14,316 bases of DNA, from NCBI GenBank assembly GCA_042091915.1, contig JBELGO010000039.1:1-14316 (forward strand). The letters run 5' to 3'. Made by a program: the position numbers and the translations under genes. Shown here in pieces: positions 7,584-14,316 of the stretch. The stretch's first letter is position 1. Every line of letters starts with the position of its first letter. Under the pieces are notes generated by a model. It saw only the letters and a list, made by a program, of their open reading frames with translations. It was not told the origin of the DNA and made no database searches. The DNA comes from LSUCC0057 sp042091915 (GTDB lineage Bacteria; Pseudomonadota; Gammaproteobacteria; Pseudomonadales; Porticoccaceae).

Positions 7584-7686
7584 GTAGAACGCGTAACGCG
7601 TGACTTAACACAACTCAATTTAGCACTTAACGAGGATGGCTTGCCAACACTGGCACTGACCGGCCAGTCGAGCGCTCACCCGTCAA

Positions 7687-8460
7687 TTAAAGTTTCTTTA
7701 TTAAACCTTTGAGAGCAATGATGGTCTCGCCATGGGCCATCTGCTGCCAGGTCTCGCCTACCGTTAGTGGCTCAGTGGCAATCACGCTGACCACATCGTT
7801 GGGTGTCGTTTCACGACTAAAATCCACCACCATCTCAATATCTTTGAGACGCGCGACACCAAAGGGAGCGCGTCGTGTTAGCCAGTGCAGACGAGTGGTG
7901 CAGTGGGCGTAAAGTGCTCGGCCATCGCTGAGCAAAAAATTGGCCACCCCGAGCTCATCGAGCTTAACCGCGCACTGATCGATAAACTGCCCGAGCTGTT
8001 TTGGACTGCGCGGCCAGCTGGCAAAGTGGCGATCTATTTCACCCATCAGCCAGCAGAACGCCCACTCGCTGTCGGTGCTGCCAACCGGCTGAAAACGGCT
8101 TAACGGTAGCTTTTTGCGCACCCCGCGCAGCTGCCCATTGTGGGCGAAAACCCAATAACGTCCCCAAAGTTCGCGCACGAAGGGGTGAGTATTCTCGAGG
8201 CATACTGCACCCACATTGGCCTGGCGAATATGGCTTATCACCACCTCGCTCTTAATTGGCTGAGACTTAACTAGCTCTGCCACTTGGCTTTTAACACTCG
8301 GTTGTGGATCGCGAAACTCCTGGACACCGCGACCGCGATAAAATGCGATACCCCAGCCGTCGCGATGAATATCACTGCCGCCACCGCGCTCGACTAGACC
8401 GCTAAAACTGAACCGTGCATCGGTCGGCACATTTGCCGACATAGCCATTAGCTGACACAT
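7687..8460 (-). CDS. yafJ: Class II glutamine amidotransferase YafJ-like
   Basis: A 257-residue N-terminal-nucleophile amidotransferase domain protein. Cys2, exposed after Met removal (MCQLMAMSAN), is the predicted nucleophile. Other family marks are HRDGWGIAFY (32-41), SHIRQA (76-81), NTHPF (90-94), HNGQLRG (107-113) and GSTDSEWAF (127-135), which bind glutamine and form the oxyanion hole. It would hydrolyse glutamine to glutamate and ammonia, but as a stand-alone domain it has no synthase partner here and its acceptor is unknown. The ATG lies 1 nt after the stop of the membrane-protein gene (TAATATG), so translation is likely coupled. It is the last gene of the dnaX-led run. Confidence 0.9.
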   Translation of the reverse strand: MCQLMAMSANVPTDARFSFSGLVERGGGSDIHRDGWGIAFYRGRGVQEFRDPQPSVKSQVAELVKSQPIKSEVVISHIRQANVGAVCLENTHPFVRELWGRYWVFAHNGQLRGVRKKLPLSRFQPVGSTDSEWAFCWLMGEIDRHFASWPRSPKQLGQFIDQCAVKLDELGVANFLLSDGRALYAHCTTRLHWLTRRAPFGVARLKDIEMVVDFSRETTPNDVVSVIATEPLTVGETWQQMAHGETIIALKGLIKKL

Positions 8461-8461
8461 A

Positions 8462-8821
8462 TTACTGCCGCCGCGCGAGGAGTTTGCGCACGAGCGCCAC
8501 TACCACCAGGAACACCGAAAACAGCAGCTGAGCTATTACCGCAGCAGTGGCCAGAGGCGCACCGGCACGGACAGCGCTGCCGCCGCCTAAAAGCCCCTCA
8601 AAGAGGGCCACCATAAGTGCTGGGGCGAGAGCTGGCTCGCCGGGATAAGACTCGACAGGAAAACCAAAGATAATCAGCAGAGCAAACCCGACACTGGCGT
8701 TAAACCACCACTTAGTGGCGCGCAGCAGCCAAAGTTGTGCGGCGATAACCGCCACTAAGCCGAAAAAATAGATTGCCCAAGCTGTGGTATGTCCAGCCAT
8801 TTGCGGCAAAGTCTCACTCAT
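8462..8821 (-). CDS. Small multi-pass membrane protein of unknown function
   Basis: A 119-residue hydrophobic protein that I do not recognise. Likely membrane segments lie at about residues 14-34, 38-55 and 89-112, with a further weakly hydrophobic, possibly re-entrant stretch at 64-79. A polar FPVESYPGEPALAP segment sits between segments two and three. The basic tail VRKLLARRQ suggests a cytoplasmic C-terminus. It is placed 20 nt after ycgN and 1 nt before yafJ, with codon use like its neighbours, which supports a real gene in the operon. The start ATG 8821 has a modest AAAGG upstream. No enzyme motif is visible. Confidence 0.7.
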   Translation of the reverse strand: MSETLPQMAGHTTAWAIYFFGLVAVIAAQLWLLRATKWWFNASVGFALLIIFGFPVESYPGEPALAPALMVALFEGLLGGGSAVRAGAPLATAAVIAQLLFSVFLVVVALVRKLLARRQ

Positions 8822-8841
8822 AGTCGAATACCTTTAAAAAG

Positions 8842-9297
8842 TTAGTCGGGCACCTCTGCCCAGATGACGATACGGTCTTCCAGATCCTCACCCTGGACAT
8901 CGAGCTCACTGCTGACACGACCCTGCACGGAGGCACCCGCGCGATGGACCGCTTCTCTGTCACCGCTGACTAGGTAGTGCCAACTGGGCAGTGGGCGCCC
9001 CTCAGAGAGACGCCGATAAGCGCAGCTATCGGGCAGCCACTGCAGCGTGGGCACCAGTTCGGGGGTGAGCTGCAAACAGTCATCAACGATTTTGTGACGC
9101 CCTGAATAATCACTGCACTGGCAGGTTTGCGCGTCAAAAAGCTGACAGGCGACATCCGTTTGATAGACCTCGCCACTCTCCTCTTCTTCGAGCTTGACCA
9201 AACAGCAGCGACCACAGCCGTCGCAGAGGCTCTCCCACTCAGACTCGCTAAGCTGCTCGAGGCTCTTGCGCAACCAGAAAGGCTGGTCGGCTACCAT
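8842..9297 (-). CDS. ycgN: YcgN family cysteine-cluster protein (UPF0260)
   Basis: A 151-residue soluble protein with nine cysteines, most in the family's conserved cluster: CDGCGRCC at 25-32, then Cys51, Cys59, Cys61, Cys74 and Cys92. The pattern suggests iron-sulfur or zinc binding (YkgJ/UPF0153-like cluster), but no biochemical role is established. N-terminal QPFWLRKSLEQLSESEWESLC and the following cluster match the YcgN family. I chose ATG 9297, which overlaps the ycgL stop by one base (TAATG). An alternative start 12 codons upstream at 9333 would add a basic peptide that is simply ycgL sequence in another frame. No good ribosome site is seen, so translation is probably coupled to ycgL. 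Confidence 0.9.
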   Translation of the reverse strand: MVADQPFWLRKSLEQLSESEWESLCDGCGRCCLVKLEEEESGEVYQTDVACQLFDAQTCQCSDYSGRHKIVDDCLQLTPELVPTLQWLPDSCAYRRLSEGRPLPSWHYLVSGDREAVHRAGASVQGRVSSELDVQGEDLEDRIVIWAEVPD

Positions 9298-9584
9298 TAA
9301 CTGGCCGGCCCGTCGAGTTCGCGCCCGGTCCACTGCTGGGGTTCTTCACCGTAGCGGTTGGGCGGCATCTGCAAGTAGAAAAGATTCGCCTCTATTTCCG
9401 CCAACACTTTACTGGCATCAGCGCGCGCCAATTTGCGCTGCTCAGTGATGTTGAGCACCGTCACATGACGGGCACTTCCGAACAGTGACAACAGCTGCTG
9501 CGGCAGCTCATCGAGTTTTTGCTCGCGGCGCACATAGAGGTACATCTCTTGTTTTTTTTCGCTGGCGTAGATATCACAGAGCAC
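9297..9584 (-). CDS. ycgL: YcgL domain protein
   Basis: A 95-residue protein of the YcgL family, recognised by LCDIYASEKKQEMYLYV at the N-terminus and by NLFYLQMPP later. The family is small and conserved in gammaproteobacteria; its function is unknown, and in E. coli ycgL also lies near ycgN. I chose GTG 9584 because conserved sequence begins exactly there and AGGGAG lies about 9 nt upstream (around 9594-9599). The longer frame to 9662 runs back into rnd. The gene overlaps the 3' end of rnd by 11 nt and the start of ycgN by 1 nt, so the three are translationally linked. Confidence 0.88.
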   Translation of the reverse strand: MLCDIYASEKKQEMYLYVRREQKLDELPQQLLSLFGSARHVTVLNITEQRKLARADASKVLAEIEANLFYLQMPPNRYGEEPQQWTGRELDGPAS

Positions 9585-10755
9585 TGGGCAACTCTCCCTT
9601 CGGGCCAAATTCAGCGTAACAAGCGGCCAAAAGCGGCTGTAATTGGTGGTGGCGCCAACCACTGCGCAAGCGCAGTGGCCACTCTATATTTTCGACAGCA
9701 ACCGCATCGCTGTGTTGACGGACTAAATGTTCTAAATCGCGTTTATTGACCAACAGTTCTTTGGCGACGTTCAGTCGCTCGGCGCACTCTTGCACGACAC
9801 TGCGCAGCTGCTTAAACAGTGTGCCCTCGGCGCGAGTCAGAGGCCTCGGCGGTGCCGCTAGCGGCGGGCTTGCGCTTGCCTCCTGGTAAGCTCTGTTGAG
9901 CAACTCCACCAACTGCTCGCCAAACTTGCGCAGTGACCCTGGGTGGATCTCCGAGCAGCTGCGCAGCTCGCTGAGTGATCGGACTTCTGAGTGCACCGCA
10001 TCGAGCAGCTGCGGGTCTTTAAATATACGCCCGCGAGGTATATCGCGCTGTCGCGCGAGATTTTCACGCCACTCGCAAGCGCGGTTGAGCGCGAACAGTT
10101 GCTGCTGAGAAAACTCCCAAGCGCCGGTTAGCTTCAAGTAATAGCCATCTACCACAAGGCGCTCTTTAGCCGTTGCCAGCAGATCTACCATCTCCTCATC
10201 AAACCACTCCAAGCGCCCTGCCAGATTTAACTGGTGGCTCAAATGCGTGTGCATGGCGTGAAGATATTCGACATCACAAGCGGCGTAGCTGCGCTGGGCA
10301 TTTGTGAGTGGGCGCTGCAACCAATCTGATCGGGTAGCTTGCTTGTCCAGCTCGATACCGCAGAGATGCTCTACCAGTCGGGCGTAACCGAGCGAGTAAC
10401 CTTGGTTGAGATAGGCTGCGGCCAGCTGCGTATCAAACAGTTTGGCCGGGACAACGCCAAGTGCACTATCGAGCACTTCGAGATCTTCACCACAGGCGTG
10501 TACCAAGGTGATTAAATCATCTCGATTGAGCAGCTGACGCAGCGGCTCGAGTTCACTAAGCGCCGGGAAATCTACCAGCCATATCGACTCGCCATCGCTG
10601 AGTTGCAGCAGTGCCAATTTGGCAAAAAATGTATCCGTACGCATGAACTCCGTATCCAGCGCCAGAAGCTCTATCGGCGTCAATACACTGACCATTTCGG
10701 CCAGCGACTGTTGATTGTCGACCCAAATAATAGATTTTGTCACAGCACTGCCCAT
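9574..10755 (-). CDS. rnd: Ribonuclease D
   Basis: A 393-residue DEDD-family 3'-5' exoribonuclease, slightly longer than E. coli RNase D. The catalytic residues are visible: Asp34 and Glu36 in LDTEF (Exo I), Asp91 in HACGEDLEVL (Exo II), and Tyr157 with Asp161 in YAACDVEY (Exo III, DEDDy type). An HRDC domain follows from about residue 215 (CEWRENLARQRDIPRGRI), with a second HRDC-like region after the Pro/Ala-rich linker near 300. RNase D trims the 3' ends of tRNA precursors and other stable RNAs, using two metal ions. Start ATG 10755 lies 1 nt after the recR stop (TGATATG), so it is coupled to recR. Confidence 0.94.
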   Translation of the reverse strand: MGSAVTKSIIWVDNQQSLAEMVSVLTPIELLALDTEFMRTDTFFAKLALLQLSDGESIWLVDFPALSELEPLRQLLNRDDLITLVHACGEDLEVLDSALGVVPAKLFDTQLAAAYLNQGYSLGYARLVEHLCGIELDKQATRSDWLQRPLTNAQRSYAACDVEYLHAMHTHLSHQLNLAGRLEWFDEEMVDLLATAKERLVVDGYYLKLTGAWEFSQQQLFALNRACEWRENLARQRDIPRGRIFKDPQLLDAVHSEVRSLSELRSCSEIHPGSLRKFGEQLVELLNRAYQEASASPPLAAPPRPLTRAEGTLFKQLRSVVQECAERLNVAKELLVNKRDLEHLVRQHSDAVAVENIEWPLRLRSGWRHHQLQPLLAACYAEFGPKGELPSAL

Positions 10756-10756
10756 A

Positions 10757-11350
10757 TCAAATCACCTTGCGGCTTTGCATCGCCAAGCTGAGCGTATTGC
10801 CGTCGATATATTCCAGCTCACCGCCGAGCGGCACACCGTGCGCAATTCGACTGACAGCGACCCCAGCCGCTCGGGCGCGGCTAGAGATGTAGTGAGCTGT
10901 GGTCTCGCCCTCAACGGTGAGATTGGTCGCCAGTATCAACTCTTCAATTTCACCACCCGCCAACTTCGCCTCGAGGATGGGCAGGCCAATTTCGTCCGGA
11001 CCGATGCCGTCGATCGGTGAAAGATGGCCCATCAATACAAAATAGCGACCTTGGTAACCGCCTGCCTGCTCTAACGCATAGAGGTCTGCGGGCGTTTCGA
11101 CGATGCACAGTTGCGACGCCGAGCGGCGATTATCACTGCAAATAGTGCAAAGTTCTCCCTCACACAGGGTTCTGCAGCTGCTGCAGTTGCCCACCTTGTC
11201 GACCGCATCGAGCAAACTGGCCGCCAGCTCGCTGGCACCATCGCGATTGCGCTCTAGCAACTGCATGGCTATGCGCTGGGCAGACTTGGCGCCGATACCA
11301 GGCATAACCCGCAGAGCATTAATCAAACGATCTATTGAGGGGCCGTACAT
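10757..11350 (-). CDS. recR: Recombination protein RecR
   Basis: A 197-residue protein with the full RecR layout. A helix-hairpin-helix is at the N-terminus (VMPGIGAKSAQRIA, about 15-28). A four-cysteine zinc finger follows (Cys56, 59, 68, 71). The Toprim domain starts near residue 80 (LCIVETPADL) and includes LATNLTVEGE. The C-terminal motif is HGVPLGGELEYIDG. RecR acts with RecF/RecO to load RecA on gapped single-stranded DNA. It sits in the widely conserved dnaX-ybaB-recR order, 27 nt after ybaB. The start ATG 11350 has AAGGAAAC-like purine-rich sequence upstream. Confidence 0.96.
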   Translation of the reverse strand: MYGPSIDRLINALRVMPGIGAKSAQRIAMQLLERNRDGASELAASLLDAVDKVGNCSSCRTLCEGELCTICSDNRRSASQLCIVETPADLYALEQAGGYQGRYFVLMGHLSPIDGIGPDEIGLPILEAKLAGGEIEELILATNLTVEGETTAHYISSRARAAGVAVSRIAHGVPLGGELEYIDGNTLSLAMQSRKVI

Positions 11351-11377
11351 AAGGTTTCCTTGAAATTGAACTGCTGG

Positions 11378-11701
11378 TTAGCTGCCAAATGGGAATTTGA
11401 AACCCGGGGGCATTTGCATCCCAGCAGTCAAATCGCCCAGCTGTGATTGCTGTAGCTTCTCTACTCGGCGCACCGCATCATTGACTGCAGCGGCGAGAAG
11501 ATCCTCGAGCAGCTCCACCTCTTCCGATAAAAGAGAGGGGTCGACAACGACTTTTTTAACATCGTGGCGCCCGCTCATAGTCACTTTGACCATGCCGGCA
11601 CCGGATTCGCCAACCACTTCAGCTTCAGCGGCTCGCTGTTGCGCCGCGGCCATTTCACCCTGCATCTGCTGGGCTTTTTTCATCAATTCATTAATGTCCA
11701 T
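11378..11701 (-). CDS. ybaB: Nucleoid-associated protein YbaB/EbfC
   Basis: A 107-residue protein matching the YbaB/EbfC family (MDINELMKKAQQMQGEM at the start, VKVTMSGRHDVKKVVVDPSLL in the middle, PPGFKFPF at the end). It forms a dimer that binds DNA and contributes to nucleoid organisation. I chose ATG 11701, where conserved sequence begins and AGGGAGAAG lies just upstream. The TTG 15 bases earlier would place the ribosome site inside the gene. It lies 34 nt after dnaX and 27 nt before recR. Confidence 0.95.
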   Translation of the reverse strand: MDINELMKKAQQMQGEMAAAQQRAAEAEVVGESGAGMVKVTMSGRHDVKKVVVDPSLLSEEVELLEDLLAAAVNDAVRRVEKLQQSQLGDLTAGMQMPPGFKFPFGS

Positions 11702-11735
11702 ACTCTTCTCCCTCAACGGCTAGTTTCAGTCAGGC

Positions 11736-13556
11736 TCAGCTGCCTTCTTTTATCTGTTGGCTGGGCACCACAGAGCGCTCATCTAAGACCGCACCAAACC
11801 GTTGCTGGGCCAGTTGCACATTCGGATCTGCATACATGGCTGCCAAGGCGGCGGCTTGGAGTGCCGCATTGGCCTCCTGAGTGGCGCTGCGCGGCGTCGC
11901 CTGTTCGGTTGCCTGTAAGTTGATCTCTACATTAATGGCGCTGACGCAGTGCTGGTTGATCGCCGCAGCGAGCTCTGTGGGGTGTTGATCGTTGAAGAGC
12001 GCCGCCGCCGCGGGGTCCAAGGTAAACACTAATCGCTCGCCAGCGGTCTCTGAGAGCGCGCAATTGCTGGCAATTTCACCCAATGTTCCGCCCAAACTGA
12101 GCTCGCGGCGCAAATCAACCCAGCCCTTGGCATCTAACTGGCTTAATACCCGTTTAGAGGCTGGCTCTGCCACTGGCGCAGCGGCCGGTTCAATACGGGG
12201 TTGTTCAGTTTGAGTCGGCTGTGCGGTTAGCGCAGGCTCTGCAGTGAGCTCTTCGCGCAGCCAGGGCGGCGGCGGTTCGTCACTCTGCGGGGCAGTTTGC
12301 TCTGCCACTTCGCCAACAGATGGCTCGCTGGGTTTAACCGCAATCGGCGGCTCAGCCTGGGGCGGTTCGGCGCCCCTGTCGGCAGCGCGCGAGTCATTCG
12401 CCGGCGCTACCGGAATCGGCTTTTTTGCCGGGGCTTCTCCCGCGTCGATGGCTAGCGGTTGCTCTTTGCCAGTGGCCGGCAAAAATGCCAGACAGCGCAG
12501 CAACAGCATCTCAAAACCTGCCCGCTGATCCTCAGCAAAGGCGAGATCTTTGCGCCCCATTAAAATCATTTGGTAACAGAGTTGTACCTGCTCGCGACTG
12601 AATAGACCACTCAGGGTGACCACATCGGCAAAGTAGGTCATGCTGCGATCAACCGCTTCGGGGACTGTTTGAGCGACCGCAAGCTGGTGAAAAAGAGCCA
12701 AAAGCTCAGCCGCAGCCGCCTCAAAATCGGGTCCCTGCTCGGCCATTGCGGCCACTACCGCAAGCAATTGCGCACCGTCATCAGCCGCGAGTGCTTTGGC
12801 CAAGTCGACTATGTAAGTGCGCTCGATGGAGCCCAGCATGGCACTGACATCGCTGCTGGTGACGCGGCCATTGCCGTGTGAAATGGCTTGATCGGTGAGG
12901 CTCAGTGCATCGCGCATACTCCCCTGCGCAGCGCGCGCCAGTGACCACAGAGCATCCTGTTCCGCGGGAACATTCTCGCTCTCAAGCACACTGGCTAGGT
13001 GCTCGGAAATACGCTCAGGAGTAAGATTTTTAAGATTAAACTGCAGGCAGCGCGACAAGACTGTCACCGGCAACTTTTGCGGGTCTGTGGTGGCGAGCAA
13101 AAACTTAACGTGGCTGGGCGGCTCTTCGAGGGTTTTTAGCAGCGCATTGAAGCTGTGCGCCGAGAGCATATGCACCTCATCGATCAGATAGATCTTATAG
13201 CGCCCAGAGGTCGGCGCGTACTGCACGTTTTCGAGCAATTCACGGGTGTCATCAACTTTGGTGCGCGAGGCAGCATCGACCTCAATTAAGTCGACCATAC
13301 GGTTGGCGGCAATGTCTTTGCAGATAGAGCACCGCCCACAGGGGGTCGACGAGACACCCTGCTCGCAGTTGAGACACTTAGCTAAGATACGAGCCAAAGT
13401 GGTTTTGCCGACACCGCGAGTACCGGTAAAAAGGTAAGCGTGGTGGAGGCGGTTGTTGTCCAAAGCGTTGATCAGCGCTTGCAAAACATGCTCTTGGCCG
13501 ACCATTTCGACAAAGTTTCGCGGCCTAAACTTGCGTGCCAGTACCTGATATTCCAT
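11736..13556 (-). CDS. dnaX: DNA polymerase III subunits gamma and tau
   Basis: A 606-residue tau protein, the ATPase of the clamp loader that opens the sliding clamp and, as tau, tethers polymerase cores and helicase. Walker A is GTRGVGKT (45-52), zinc-binding cysteines are at 64, 73, 76 and 79, Walker B is LIDEVH (124-129), and the SRC motif with its arginine finger is at 168-170. Domain III ends near 365. A Pro/Ala/Glu-rich linker (about 368-465) precedes the C-terminal domain V that contacts the polymerase alpha subunit. Inside the linker a slippery sequence with flanking signals predicts a shorter gamma form (separate entry). The start ATG 13556 has a modest CAGGG upstream. It heads the operon and has its own promoter downstream of ffs. 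Confidence 0.97.
   Translation of the reverse strand: MEYQVLARKFRPRNFVEMVGQEHVLQALINALDNNRLHHAYLFTGTRGVGKTTLARILAKCLNCEQGVSSTPCGRCSICKDIAANRMVDLIEVDAASRTKVDDTRELLENVQYAPTSGRYKIYLIDEVHMLSAHSFNALLKTLEEPPSHVKFLLATTDPQKLPVTVLSRCLQFNLKNLTPERISEHLASVLESENVPAEQDALWSLARAAQGSMRDALSLTDQAISHGNGRVTSSDVSAMLGSIERTYIVDLAKALAADDGAQLLAVVAAMAEQGPDFEAAAAELLALFHQLAVAQTVPEAVDRSMTYFADVVTLSGLFSREQVQLCYQMILMGRKDLAFAEDQRAGFEMLLLRCLAFLPATGKEQPLAIDAGEAPAKKPIPVAPANDSRAADRGAEPPQAEPPIAVKPSEPSVGEVAEQTAPQSDEPPPPWLREELTAEPALTAQPTQTEQPRIEPAAAPVAEPASKRVLSQLDAKGWVDLRRELSLGGTLGEIASNCALSETAGERLVFTLDPAAAALFNDQHPTELAAAINQHCVSAINVEINLQATEQATPRSATQEANAALQAAALAAMYADPNVQLAQQRFGAVLDERSVVPSQQIKEGS
12380..12441 (-). promoter_or_regulatory. 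Programmed -1 ribosomal frameshift signal in dnaX
   Basis: Three elements line up on the mRNA. First, GGGAG (12441-12437) acts as a Shine-Dalgarno-like stimulator. Second, after exactly 10 nt, comes the in-frame heptamer A AAA AAG (12426-12420, codons GCA AAA AAG). Third, after 7 nt, comes a stem-loop: CGGTAGCGC (12412-12404) pairs with GCGCTGCCG (12388-12380) in 9 pairs including one G-U. An inner GCGA/TCGC 4-bp stem and an ATGAC loop complete it. The heptamer and layout match those established for E. coli dnaX. Confidence 0.87.
12394..13556 (-). other. dnaX: Predicted gamma form of DnaX made by -1 frameshift (387 residues)
   Basis: If ribosomes slip by -1 at A AAA AAG (12426-12420), translation continues ADSGSAGE and stops at TGA 12396-12394. 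The product would share the first 379 residues of tau (through Ala377-Lys378-Lys379) and add eight new ones. It keeps ATPase and oligomerisation domains I-III and loses the linker and C-terminal domain, as E. coli gamma does. This is predicted from the sequence signals; the ratio of the two forms cannot be judged. Confidence 0.8.
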
Positions 13557-13642
13557 GCAGTAGCCCTGCTCTATTCGGCATATCTGCCGCGCTAATTAAA
13601 GAGTTGCAACGCACCATCTTTGAGGGCGAAGAATCGAGCTAC

Positions 13643-13670
13643 ATTATAGGGGTGGTGACGGCTAAAACAA
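13643..13670 (-). promoter_or_regulatory. dnaX promoter
   Basis: On the minus strand TTGTTT (13670-13665) and a perfect TATAAT (13648-13643) are separated by 16 nt, a good sigma-70 match. Transcription would start near 13636 and give a leader of about 80 nt before the dnaX ATG. The leader contains a small CGGCA/TGCCG hairpin at 13576-13589. It lies between ffs and dnaX, so dnaX need not depend on read-through from ffs. Confidence 0.7.
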
Positions 13671-13723
13671 ATTGCTTACTGGGGTATTTGCCAATGAACC
13701 GGATTGGGGAAGATCGATGGAGG

Positions 13724-13827
<104 letters not shown>

Positions 13828-13842
13828 CCATCGACGGCGCGG

Positions 13843-13871
13843 ATTATCCGCACTTTACTGTTAAGATGCAA
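13843..13871 (-). promoter_or_regulatory. ffs: ffs promoter
   Basis: On the minus strand TTGCAT (13871-13866) is followed after 17 nt by GATAAT (13848-13843), both near consensus. The predicted start, near G13835, coincides with the base of the extended ffs stem, which supports the call. Between -10 and start the sequence is GC-rich (CCGCGCCG), resembling the discriminator of stringently controlled stable-RNA promoters; that regulation is an inference. Confidence 0.75.
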
Positions 13872-13903
13872 CCAAACTGGCTGGAGCCAAGAGTATATTT
13901 GGT

Positions 13904-13909
13904 TATAAT
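13904..13909 (+). promoter_or_regulatory. Candidate -10 box for the peptide-binding protein gene
   Basis: A perfect TATAAT lies 50 nt before the ATG at 13960. The -35 region is weak (TGGAGC at 13882-13887 with 16-nt spacing, 3 of 6), so an activator may be needed. It is divergent from the ffs promoter, the two being about 30 nt apart. Confidence 0.45.
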
Positions 13910-13959
13910 CGCCACAGCTTTTGACTCCGCAAGAGCGGTGAATTGAGGAACAGCCCAAC

Positions 13960-14316
13960 ATGTCGAAACCCATTTGCTCGATCCGCCTGCTGCTCATATT
14001 GGCTGCTGGACTATTTATCGCGGCGTGTTCAACCGACACCCCGACAAAAAAAGCGGATGACAACAAGACTCTTACCATCGGCATCACTCAGTACCCCTCT
14101 ACCCTGCACCCCAACATCGAGAGCATGGTCGCCAAATCCTACATCCGTGGCATGACTGCGCGGGCATTGACCATCTACAACCATGACTGGCAGTTGCAGT
14201 GCTCGCTGTGCGTCGAACTGCCCACCCTAAACAACGGCCTGGCCGTTCTTGAACAGACCCCCGAAGGCAAGCCGGGTATCGCTGTCACTTACCAGATACC
14301 GGTGGGGCTAAAATGG
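13960..14316 (+). CDS. Peptide ABC transporter substrate-binding lipoprotein, N-terminal part (partial)
   Basis: An open frame of 119 codons that runs off the end of the window. Residues 1-23 form a lipoprotein signal peptide with a lipobox ending IAAC (Cys23 is the predicted lipidated residue), followed by a polar Lys/Asp linker. From about residue 37 the sequence (TLTIGITQYPSTLHPNIES) fits the start of the family-5 (DppA/OppA-like) extracellular solute-binding domain. It would capture peptides or similar solutes in the periplasm for an ABC importer. A CSLC pair (Cys81, Cys84) may form a disulfide. The start ATG 13960 has GAGGAA 9 nt upstream. Substrate and transporter partners lie outside the window. 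Confidence 0.85.
   Translation, partial: MSKPICSIRLLLILAAGLFIAACSTDTPTKKADDNKTLTIGITQYPSTLHPNIESMVAKSYIRGMTARALTIYNHDWQLQCSLCVELPTLNNGLAVLEQTPEGKPGIAVTYQIPVGLKW

Noticed and set aside
7630..7686. Possible terminator for the yafJ operon (CTGGC...GCCAG around 7649-7666)
   Set aside because: A 5-bp stem with an 8-nt loop and no T-run on either side; not convincing.
12244..12528. A Gly/Ser/Ala-rich plus-strand frame inside dnaX
   Set aside because: It is the complement of the Pro/Ala/Glu linker of tau; the repetitive look comes from the linker codons.
13576..13589. CGGCA-TATC-TGCCG hairpin in the dnaX leader as an attenuator
   Set aside because: The stem is 5 bp without a U-tract or alternative pairing that I can see; mentioned only as part of the dnaX leader.
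13685..13710. Possible terminator after ffs (CCAAT...ATTGG hairpin)
   Set aside because: Only a 5-bp AT-rich stem with no following run of U on the minus strand, so not called a terminator.

Overview
The window looks like ordinary chromosome of a marine-type gammaproteobacterium. The gene content and order resemble the Pseudomonadales/Cellvibrionales. Three things suggest this: the ffs-dnaX-ybaB-recR order running on into rnd-ycgL-ycgN, a cysI-DUF934 pair of the Pseudomonas kind, and an NhaB Na+/H+ antiporter very similar to the enterobacterial one. The genus cannot be fixed from sequence reading alone. Base composition is even and a little above half G+C. I see no insertion sequence, prophage, integrase, tRNA or CRISPR array.

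Layout. (1) 1-1908, plus strand: the 3' end of a sulfite reductase haemoprotein gene (cysI-like), an overlapping DUF934 gene, and a short CPA2-type cation/proton antiporter. (2) 1912-3831, minus strand: nudC (NADH/NAD-cap hydrolase) followed by sohB (inner-membrane serine protease). The sohB stop lies only 3 nt from the antiporter stop. (3) 3977-5479, plus strand: nhaB, closed by a bidirectional terminator at 5494-5524. (4) 5523-7548, minus strand: a MoxR-type AAA+ ATPase and a CoxE-like von Willebrand A protein, a chaperone-like pair with no identified client. (5) 7687-13556, minus strand: dnaX-ybaB-recR-rnd-ycgL-ycgN-small membrane protein-yafJ, with tiny gaps or overlaps that indicate a long operon. 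(6) 13557-13959, the only gap over 300 bases: it holds the dnaX promoter, the 4.5S/SRP RNA gene ffs with its own promoter (both minus strand), and the promoter of the next plus-strand gene. (7) 13960 to the end, plus strand: the 5' part of a lipoprotein peptide-binding protein gene of an ABC transporter.

How the genes work together: dnaX (clamp-loader tau/gamma), ybaB (nucleoid protein) and recR (recombinational repair) are a classic replication/repair cluster. rnd adds RNA 3' processing, and the ycgL-ycgN genes follow it with translational-coupling overlaps. nhaB and the CPA2 antiporter both handle cation/proton exchange, as expected in a salty habitat.

The most striking signal beyond the genes is inside dnaX. 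There is an in-frame A AAA AAG slippery heptamer, a GGGAG element 10 nt upstream and a stable stem-loop 7 nt downstream. Together these predict programmed -1 frameshifting to a 387-residue gamma protein. I found no clear novel defence or metabolic system. The least understood items are the MoxR/VWA pair and the 119-residue membrane protein between ycgN and yafJ.
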